Shown one piece after another: positions 1 through 5,197 of a stretch of 8,511 bases of DNA. The DNA is taken from NCBI GenBank assembly GCA_937868245.1, contig CALMMI010000016.1:1-8511 (forward strand), written 5' to 3'. The first letter of the stretch is position 1; every line of letters begins with the position of its first letter. The position numbers and the translations under genes are program-made. The stretch is from an uncultured Ignavibacteria bacterium (lineage in GTDB: Bacteria; Bacteroidota; Ignavibacteria; Kapaibacteriales; UBA961). Under the pieces are notes generated by a model that saw only the letters and a list, made by a program, of their open reading frames with translations, was not told the DNA's origin and did no database searches.

Positions 1-152
1 ACTAAATACGGAAGGATGATTAACGGGAAAACATATCCTAACAACTGGACAGTAGAAAGAGAGAGAAAATTATCGGTAATTTGCCGAAAATTTCCTCCCT
101 TTAACCTTGCTTTAAGTGAATTAAAGTTTTCCTGTCTTTTGAAGAATGCCAT
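1..152 (-). CDS. Wzx-type polysaccharide flippase, N-terminal part (cut by the window edge)
   Basis: This is the 5' end of a minus-strand gene that continues past position 1; 50 complete codons are visible. After a short basic leader (roughly residues 1-25, several Lys and Arg) comes a hydrophobic stretch with the pattern NFLSLSTVQLLGYVFPLIIL followed by PYLV. That is the typical first membrane helix of MATE/MVF-type Wzx O-antigen flippases, which move undecaprenyl-linked oligosaccharides across the inner membrane. The ATG at 152-150 is preceded by AAAAGG about 8 bases upstream. Using it, the gene overlaps the 3' end of the upstream GT2 gene by 32 bp. There is no ATG, GTG or TTG in this frame between it and the hydrophobic segment except a TTG inside the helix, so the ATG is the best start. 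The context of adjacent glycosyltransferases supports the call. It rests on about 40 residues of recognisable pattern, so family membership is likely but not certain. Confidence 0.7.
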   Translation of the reverse strand, partial: MAFFKRQENFNSLKARLKGGNFRQITDNFLSLSTVQLLGYVFPLIILPYL

Positions 153-990
153 GCACGAAACCTTTTAGTAAGTGAAGTCTCTCAGAATTATTTCCGGTAA
201 AAGTCAGCATCTTGAAGAAATAATAGACAGGTCTGATTAGTTTTACAAGTACAGTGCCATATCTCATATCAAGTATGACGATATTGCGAAGTTCATAATA
301 TTGTTTCCAGGGAGCGGATTTTCGTGATGAATATGGTATCATACGTTGCATCCTTGATGCAAGGATTATCTCGGAATTGAATCCTTTTCTGCCGGCACGA
401 ATAAAAAAATCAGAGTCATCGCCAAAGATAAAGAAACCTGCATCCGGCAAACCAATAGCGTCTATTACGTTGCGATGTATCAGCGGACCTTCGAAGGTAA
501 GACCTTCTGCAGAAATCGAATCAACATTTTCAATGTCGTTTGGTGTAAACATCCGTTTCCACAAACTTTTGAAAGGTTTTGTAAAGTTAAACTCCAAAGT
601 GTCCTGCGGCAATGCGGAATTACCTGCTTCAAATCGAAACGGAGCGCGTATTAATGAATCCGAACGGAAATTCATCATTTTCTCTAAGCAATCAGGCATT
701 GCCACCACATCGTCGTCCATACACCAAATCCAATCGAAACCTTGTTTGTATCCATACTCCAAACCGGTTGCAAAACCTCCGGCACCGCCAATATTATCTT
801 GTGTGATTACAATAATGTTATCAACCGATTCAAGCCATTCTAACGTACCGTCGCTGCTTGAATTGTTAATAACTATAATTGCGTCTGGTACTCTAGTTTG
901 GGATAGCAAGCCTGCAATTGTTTCTTTCAGCAGATTGAGACGATTGTAGGTAACAACGATAGCTGCAACAGTTTCCGGTTTCACTATCAT
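121..990 (-). CDS. Family 2 glycosyltransferase (GlfT2-like)
   Basis: A predicted cytoplasmic GT-A-fold glycosyltransferase of 289 residues that would add one sugar from a nucleotide-sugar donor to a lipid-linked glycan. The N-terminus has the GT2 start pattern AAIVVTYNR (residues 9-17), then INNSSSDGT (41-49) and NIGGAGGFATG (66-76). The metal-binding DXD-type motif is WCMDDDV (89-95). A second acidic motif, FGDDSDFFIRA (189-199), fits the region of the catalytic base. YYELRN (231-236) and the NIGGAGG pattern recall galactofuranosyl- and rhamnosyl-transferase-like GT2 subgroups, but donor and acceptor cannot be read from sequence. I chose the ATG at 990-988 over an in-frame ATG at 1017 because it forms a 4-bp ATGA overlap with the stop codon of the upstream gene. 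It also places the first beta strand close to the N-terminus, as is usual. The gene is translationally coupled to the DUF268 gene upstream, and its 3' end overlaps the flippase start. Confidence 0.9.
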   Translation of the reverse strand: MIVKPETVAAIVVTYNRLNLLKETIAGLLSQTRVPDAIIVINNSSSDGTLEWLESVDNIIVITQDNIGGAGGFATGLEYGYKQGFDWIWCMDDDVVAMPDCLEKMMNFRSDSLIRAPFRFEAGNSALPQDTLEFNFTKPFKSLWKRMFTPNDIENVDSISAEGLTFEGPLIHRNVIDAIGLPDAGFFIFGDDSDFFIRAGRKGFNSEIILASRMQRMIPYSSRKSAPWKQYYELRNIVILDMRYGTVLVKLIRPVYYFFKMLTFTGNNSERLHLLKGFVHGILQKTGKL

Positions 991-1763
991 TCTTTCGTAA
1001 AGTGAAATAGACCACAAGCATAATTAGAGGCATCCAATATGCTTCTTTCAATATCGGGGAAATAATGATTGTCATCATCAATACCGGAAAGTTTCACTAA
1101 TTTCAAATCAGAGAAATATTCAAGAATTTGACTTGGGGCATGAATCCTATGGGCATTAAAACATAAACGTGGCTTCCCGACCGGTAAGGAAAAATAGAGA
1201 TTTCCACCTTTTGCTAAAACCCGTGCAAGTTCTTTACAGGCTTTTTTTGTTCCTTCGGGGTCTAAGGGGTCACCGTAGCGACCTAATCCTATATGTTCAG
1301 CAACATGAAGGCAGGAAAGTGATTGAATAGTATTGTCATCATAGGGCATTGCCAATATACTCCCTGAACGGGAATCAAAATTTGTAAGATCTGCTAAAAG
1401 AGGACGGATATCTATAAACGTAACATGAGTTACAGCCGTAAGCATCCCAACAAAATCAATCCGTGAGGCAACATCAACATGTGTAGGTGTTTTAGAATTG
1501 ACAATATTCCTGAAAGCCCAAATATCTTGGTAAAAGTAATGCCTCAAAAAAGGTGTAGTTGATGTTTTATCATGAATATTAGGGAATGAATCTATCAAGC
1601 GCGTCTTTTCAGACCCCTTAAGCTGTTTATAGCGAATCCAATCGAAAAGAAAACTAATCATATTAGGAAAAGCTCGAACTAACTTAATTGGGTCGAAAAA
1701 TACAACTATCCAGCGATAGAACAAGTACCCGAGATTTTTTAAGGGGCTTTTAAAACGGACCAT
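987..1763 (-). CDS. DUF268 family protein, SAM-methyltransferase-like fold
   Basis: A 258-residue protein that I assign to DUF268, a family often found in polysaccharide clusters and resembling class I SAM-dependent methyltransferases. Visible parts are a degenerate motif I, THVDVASRIDFVG (94-106), where the usual glycine-rich loop is missing, and an acidic strand end, VTFIDIR (114-120). Next come SCLHVAEHIGLGRYGDPLDP (150-169) and a post-motif segment, VLAKGGNLYFSLPVG (182-196), typical of methyltransferases of the type-11 kind. The C-terminal half has FNAHRIHAP (202-210) and a DDDNHYFPD segment (229-237). The N-terminal 50 residues are basic and aromatic, without a clear signal peptide. It may modify a sugar of the glycan, but activity is unproven for this family as far as I know. 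The ATG at 1763 is the first of the frame and has no obvious Shine-Dalgarno. An 87-bp gap separates it from the GT-C gene upstream. Its stop overlaps the next start by 4 bp. Confidence 0.8.
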   Translation of the reverse strand: MVRFKSPLKNLGYLFYRWIVVFFDPIKLVRAFPNMISFLFDWIRYKQLKGSEKTRLIDSFPNIHDKTSTTPFLRHYFYQDIWAFRNIVNSKTPTHVDVASRIDFVGMLTAVTHVTFIDIRPLLADLTNFDSRSGSILAMPYDDNTIQSLSCLHVAEHIGLGRYGDPLDPEGTKKACKELARVLAKGGNLYFSLPVGKPRLCFNAHRIHAPSQILEYFSDLKLVKLSGIDDDNHYFPDIERSILDASNYACGLFHFTKE

Positions 1764-1850
1764 AATGAATTTGAAAAAGTGTTTATACTAATGATAGAAG
1801 ATATATAAACGCTTTTGGATATTATATTGAATATACTGATTATTGAACTC
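1764..1850 (-). promoter_or_regulatory. AT-rich intergenic gap with a possible internal promoter
   Basis: This 87-bp gap is the longest within the minus-strand unit and lies between the GT-C gene and the DUF268 gene. It is very AT-rich. On the minus strand it contains TATAAT at 1826-1821, about 57 bases upstream of the DUF268 start. No good -35 partner is present at the expected spacing (the hexamer there reads AGTTCA). No TAnnTTTG element and no hairpin followed by a T run was seen. An internal promoter is possible but weakly supported. Confidence 0.2.
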
Positions 1851-3593
1851 TTAGATTGTTTTTTTGAGCAACATCATACCACATTTGCTGTTTGTGCTTG
1901 AAACAATTTTGTATTTACCCGAAATTAATGAAAAAAAGTTAGGACACCCATACGTTAGCAGAATACAATCTGCATTATAACACTCTGGTTTATCGGAAGA
2001 AACCATTACTATATCTTTTTTATTTCTGTACCTTGAAAGTATTTTATACTTTAAAATGGTGGCACTGTTACTGTCTTCGTATCCAATTGAGTTGATATCT
2101 TCTAAATCTACATTGAGATCAATGTCTTTTATACAGAATTCCTGTGATTCGTAAGTGTATAAATTTTGATATGTAGGTCTAAAAGAAGTGAGCAGAGCAA
2201 AAATACAAAGAATAACAACCGGAATATATATAGGTGGCTTACTAAGCGGCTTATGAAAAAAATAATTGATAAAGACACCCAATGATATAAATACTGAAAC
2301 TGAAAGAAATATCCATGTTCTTGGGTAGGGAATAACACTATGCAGTAAAACTATAATCGGAGCTGCAAGCAGTATTGATGCAAGTAGTTTAATTTTAGTA
2401 GAATTTTGAGTTTTATACGAAGCAATCAGCAATGTAACAATAGCAATAATCATCAATAATAAGGCAGTTGATTCATTCCTAATTCCAAAAATCCAACGTG
2501 CCGTTTCTTTGAAATGAGGAATAATTCCCTGAAAAACAGCTAATCTTGGAATCGGTTTTGAATAAGGATTGGCTATAATAGACTTTATTCCACTGATAAT
2601 AATCACAGGACTGTATAAAATCCCAACACAAAATACTGTAATCAAATTAGACAAAACCAATTTTTTTAAAGAAGGGAACTGTTTTCGTGAGAGTAAAAAA
2701 TAATACCCAAAAAAAGTTGCAGCTGTAAACGGGTACAGAAATGAGGGCATTGTGTAAAACCAGACTATTGAAGCTAAGGAATAATAAAAAAAGTGTTTAC
2801 CTGTGGTAGTTTTAGTCTCGGTTATAACCGTTATGCAATAGAATACGATTAAGGAGACTAATAAAACGATTTCATAACCTCGTGCTTGAAATGAATAGAA
2901 AAAATTCATGAAAGTAAATTCGAATAAAGTCAAGCAGATAAACGCAACACCCCTATTAAAGAACTTTAGAGAATATCGAAAAAAGAGAATGTTTGTAAAT
3001 ACTACAATGAAGATATTAGGTATTCTCAGATTTACTAACGGATCAAAGGGAAGAATAGATGTAAAGTTAGTGAGAATTGAAAACAAGATATGATTATTGG
3101 GAATCGCATAATATGAACAAGAAGCAAGTATCGAATATCTTGTGCAAAACAGATACGTAAGTGCTTCATCAATTGTCACGGGAATTATGTTTAGAAAGTA
3201 AACTGATGAAAACCAACCTGCAAAGATAATTCCACTAAGTACAACTCTTTCAGTTACAGACAATGATATGAAGAAATTGCTCCAACCGTTTGTTTCTTGT
3301 TTTACAATACTCGCAATTAATATAAGATATTTACATATTGATTTAACTTGTTTCAACAAGTAAATACATAAAAAAATGAATAAAGTTAAAACACCGGAAA
3401 TACAATATTTATAAGTAACAAATCTATCAATTGGAAGAAATACTTCCTTCAATTGTTTTTCTCGTTCTACCGCTCCCGTTACTGATAAAATAAAATTACA
3501 GAAAGTACTATAATCCACAAATATTAGAACTATACATGCCGTGATTAACAGCAAGATAATGCACCAGAGTGTTATTGTAATAAAGGCTTTCAT
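1851..3593 (-). CDS. GT-C-fold integral-membrane glycosyltransferase (ArnT/PMT-like)
   Basis: A 580-residue polytopic membrane protein with about ten or more hydrophobic segments, starting at residues 5-27 and 64-80. The pattern is that of GT-C enzymes of the PMT_2/ArnT type, which use polyprenyl-phosphate sugars on the outer face of the membrane. The first large external loop carries the acidic pair in PVTIDEALTYLF (138-149), the place where the catalytic Asp-Glu is found in this superfamily. It is followed by IPNNHILFSIL (164-174), LVNLRIPNI (186-194) and FQARGY (235-240), all typical of the family. PYPRTWIF (422-429) precedes a late helix. The last 100 or so residues (from about 480) are more polar and probably form a small non-membrane domain. 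Overall similarity is likely low, so substrate is unknown. By eye the gene is clearly more AT-rich than cmk next to it, which is common for laterally exchanged glycan genes. The ATG start lies 39 bp after the cmk stop. Confidence 0.75.
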   Translation of the reverse strand: MKAFITITLWCIILLLITACIVLIFVDYSTFCNFILSVTGAVEREKQLKEVFLPIDRFVTYKYCISGVLTLFIFLCIYLLKQVKSICKYLILIASIVKQETNGWSNFFISLSVTERVVLSGIIFAGWFSSVYFLNIIPVTIDEALTYLFCTRYSILASCSYYAIPNNHILFSILTNFTSILPFDPLVNLRIPNIFIVVFTNILFFRYSLKFFNRGVAFICLTLFEFTFMNFFYSFQARGYEIVLLVSLIVFYCITVITETKTTTGKHFFYYSLASIVWFYTMPSFLYPFTAATFFGYYFLLSRKQFPSLKKLVLSNLITVFCVGILYSPVIIISGIKSIIANPYSKPIPRLAVFQGIIPHFKETARWIFGIRNESTALLLMIIAIVTLLIASYKTQNSTKIKLLASILLAAPIIVLLHSVIPYPRTWIFLSVSVFISLGVFINYFFHKPLSKPPIYIPVVILCIFALLTSFRPTYQNLYTYESQEFCIKDIDLNVDLEDINSIGYEDSNSATILKYKILSRYRNKKDIVMVSSDKPECYNADCILLTYGCPNFFSLISGKYKIVSSTNSKCGMMLLKKTI

Positions 3594-3632
3594 CGTGTTG
3601 ATTCTTTATTTTCAGAGTGCATGTATCTTAGC

Positions 3633-4313
3633 TTAATCTAATAGCTTATGGTTGATGACTTCATTTGCCCAATTTAGAATTATCTCTGTTTGCTCCTCAA
3701 TTGTAATTGATGAAGTATCCAAAAGGCGTGCATCCGATGCTTGAACAAGCGGTGATATTTCACGGTTGCTGTCGAGTTCATCCCTTTGTTCCAGTTCGCG
3801 GGCAATTGTGTCGGCTGAAACATTAATACCTTTTGCTTGCAGTTCCGCAGCTCTGCGCTGAGAACGTTCATCAATGGAGGCAATCATAAATACTTTTAGC
3901 TCTGCATTTGGGAAAACGACAGTTCCTATATCACGCCCGTCCATCACTACTCCACCGTTTTTCCCCATCTTACGTTGCTCTTTTACCATCGCTTCCCGTA
4001 CAGGAGCCGCGGCACTAACTTCACTCACAAGTTTTGTAATTTCGGGCATACGTATTTCACGGCTTACATCCACTCCGTCTAACAGCGTTTTCTGACCGTT
4101 GGGAGATTGTTCCAGTTGAATGTTAATAGATTGAACCAACACTTGCAAGGCAATATTGGATAATTCAATTCCGCGTCTGATTGCAGCAAGTGTAACTGCA
4201 CGGTACATTGCGCCAGTATCAATATAAATATATCCGAGTTTTTCGGCAACTTTCCTGGCTGTTGTTGATTTACCGGAGCCGGCAGGTCCGTCCAGTGCGA
4301 TAGTAATTCCCAC
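3633..4313 (-). CDS. cmk: Cytidylate kinase (CMP/dCMP kinase)
   Basis: Phosphorylates CMP and dCMP with ATP, feeding CTP and dCTP pools; cytoplasmic. At 226 residues it has the usual bacterial Cmk length. The P-loop GPAGSGKST is at 9-17, the substrate-binding DTGAMYRAVT at 32-41, the conserved MDGRDIGTVVFP at 124-135, and the lid region with QRRAAEL at 152-158. RDELDSNREISPLVQASDA at 177-195 holds the Arg and Asp residues that contact CMP. LDTSS (198-202) is the conserved C-terminal segment. The start is GTG at 4313-4311, with AAGGGA about 6 bases upstream; no better start lies before the P-loop. It sits 45 bp after the HAD gene and 39 bp before the GT-C gene, all on the same strand, so co-transcription is likely. 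The usual neighbours of cmk (rpsA, ispH) are not in view. All key motifs are intact. Confidence 0.97.
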   Translation of the reverse strand: MGITIALDGPAGSGKSTTARKVAEKLGYIYIDTGAMYRAVTLAAIRRGIELSNIALQVLVQSINIQLEQSPNGQKTLLDGVDVSREIRMPEITKLVSEVSAAAPVREAMVKEQRKMGKNGGVVMDGRDIGTVVFPNAELKVFMIASIDERSQRRAAELQAKGINVSADTIARELEQRDELDSNREISPLVQASDARLLDTSSITIEEQTEIILNWANEVINHKLLD

Positions 4314-4358
4314 GATGTTCCCTTAGTTTAGGGTGAAAGTAATTTAAAAAAAAGAAAT

Positions 4359-5066
4359 TCAAAAAGATAACAATGTTTGGATTTCGGCTATTGAAGCTTT
4401 TAGGTCACCAAAACTTTTCAGTACCGGATTTGCTCCTTCTTGCTCTAATTCTTGTACGGTAAAAAGTCCGGTTGCAACTGCAAGTATCGGAATGTTGTTT
4501 GCTTTTGCACAAGCAATATCCCCGGGAGCGTCTCCGATAATCAAAGTATTGCCGGATGAAAAATGGCTTTGTTTCACAAATTCATTTGCACGCTCAATAG
4601 CAATCGGAGGCAATTTCCTTCTGTCGTGATGATCACACCCGAATGCACCGAACGGAAAATAAGCATTCAGTCCCGTGGGCATAAGTTTTGAGTATGCGCA
4701 TTCACGGTTATTACCCGTAAGCAGTGCTAATTGAAATTCAGGAAGATTATGGAGGTGTTCTACTAGTTCGATTACATTGGTCAGAACATTTATAGTTTCA
4801 TCCGAGCTGTGCTTTGGTGTTGCAACCCGTAGTCCTTCTAGAAATTTGTGCGTGATTTCTTCTGAATTATTTTGGGAAATTTCCAGATTATCAAGTATTT
4901 CTCTGATAATCTGTTTATCAGTTTTTCCTGATAGGGGAGGAATTGCTGAAGTAGGAATGGAATATCCGATGGCATATTCGCAAGCATATTCCATGATTGC
5001 ATGTTGAGCCGAACGTTTCATCGAAATGAGAGTGCCGTCTATGTCAAAAAGGATGAGTTTTTTCAC
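4359..5066 (-). CDS. HAD-superfamily hydrolase, phosphoglycolate phosphatase-like
   Basis: A 235-residue HAD hydrolase of the subfamily with a helical cap between motifs I and II. Motif I is FDIDGT (7-12), with D8 as the expected nucleophile and D10 as the acid/base. Motif II is ALLTGN (114-119) with T117. Motif III is the lysine in RRKLPP (149-154). Motif IV is IGDAPGDIACAKA (177-189), supplying the metal-binding aspartates. The cap spans roughly 15-90. Such proteins dephosphorylate small phosphorylated metabolites such as phosphoglycolate or sugar phosphates; the actual substrate cannot be predicted here. The start is GTG at 5066-5064, giving the canonical short basic lead-in before motif I; the first internal ATG (codon 17) would remove motif I. 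It is the first gene of the minus-strand unit, facing the divergent gene across 131 bp. A role in sugar-phosphate metabolism for the glycan locus is possible but only contextual. Confidence 0.88.
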   Translation of the reverse strand: MKKLILFDIDGTLISMKRSAQHAIMEYACEYAIGYSIPTSAIPPLSGKTDKQIIREILDNLEISQNNSEEITHKFLEGLRVATPKHSSDETINVLTNVIELVEHLHNLPEFQLALLTGNNRECAYSKLMPTGLNAYFPFGAFGCDHHDRRKLPPIAIERANEFVKQSHFSSGNTLIIGDAPGDIACAKANNIPILAVATGLFTVQELEQEGANPVLKSFGDLKASIAEIQTLLSF

Positions 5067-5097
5067 GGGATAGTAGAACGTTTACAAGTTCATTATG

Positions 5098-5128
5098 TTG
5101 GCAGTTCGCGTTAATTACGGTAATTTTG
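5098..5128 (+). promoter_or_regulatory. Candidate Bacteroidota-type promoter for the fusion gene
   Basis: The plus strand has TTG at 5098-5100, then a 20-bp spacer, then TAATTTTG at 5121-5128. This matches the known -33 (TTTG/TTG) and -7 (TAnnTTTG) elements of Bacteroidota housekeeping promoters, with spacing in the accepted range. Transcription would begin near 5135, leaving a leader of about 60 bases before the ATG at 5198. The elements are short and the taxon is itself inferred, so this is a candidate only. Confidence 0.4.
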
Positions 5129-5135
5129 CCGTAAT
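5114..5135. promoter_or_regulatory. Inverted repeat enclosing the candidate -7 element (possible operator)
   Basis: ATTACGG (5114-5120) and CCGTAAT (5129-5135) are perfect 7-bp inverted arms separated by 8 bp. The spacer is exactly the TAATTTTG candidate -7 box. This geometry would suit a dimeric repressor that blocks promoter opening. It could also form a weak hairpin, but there is no following T run, so a terminator is unlikely. Confidence 0.35.
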
Positions 5136-5139
5136 CAAT

Positions 5140-5161
5140 AAAGTACGCATAAAGTACGCAT
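5140..5161. repeat. Perfect tandem direct repeat, 2 x 11 bp
   Basis: AAAGTACGCAT occurs at 5140-5150 and again, without a gap, at 5151-5161. It lies just downstream of the candidate promoter, in the presumed untranslated leader. One repeat unit equals about one helical turn, so two protein subunits bound here would lie on the same DNA face. Simple slippage duplication is equally possible. Confidence 0.8.
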
Positions 5162-5197
5162 TACACTTTTCAAACCACAAAAATAAGAACCTTCTTT

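Noticed and set aside
71..90. CGGTAATTTGCCG, resembling the inverted repeat at 5114-5135
   Set aside because: Its arms are only 3 bp and it lies inside the flippase coding sequence, where it encodes part of the basic leader. Most likely chance.
1..168. Open plus-strand frame at the left edge, about 55 codons
   Set aside because: It is antisense to the flippase N-terminus and the GT2 3' end, and the peptide has no recognisable pattern.
377..949. A 190-codon open frame on the plus strand
   Set aside because: It lies antisense to the well-supported GT2 gene. The translation is rich in Ser, Pro and Ile without domain pattern, and it has no convincing ribosome site.
991..1017. ATG at 1017 as the start of the GT2 gene
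   Set aside because: It would create a 31-bp overlap and a nine-residue extension not typical of GT2. The ATG at 990 forms the usual ATGA coupling.
4314..4358. A-rich gap between the HAD gene and cmk as a terminator
   Set aside because: There are A runs on the plus strand (T runs on the transcribed minus strand) but no GC-rich stem before them, so a terminator is not supported.
5178..5185. TATTTTTG on the minus strand as a -7 element for the HAD gene
   Set aside because: It matches TAnnTTTG, but there is no TTG at a usable distance upstream; the nearest is about 26 bp away. AT-rich sequence makes the match cheap.
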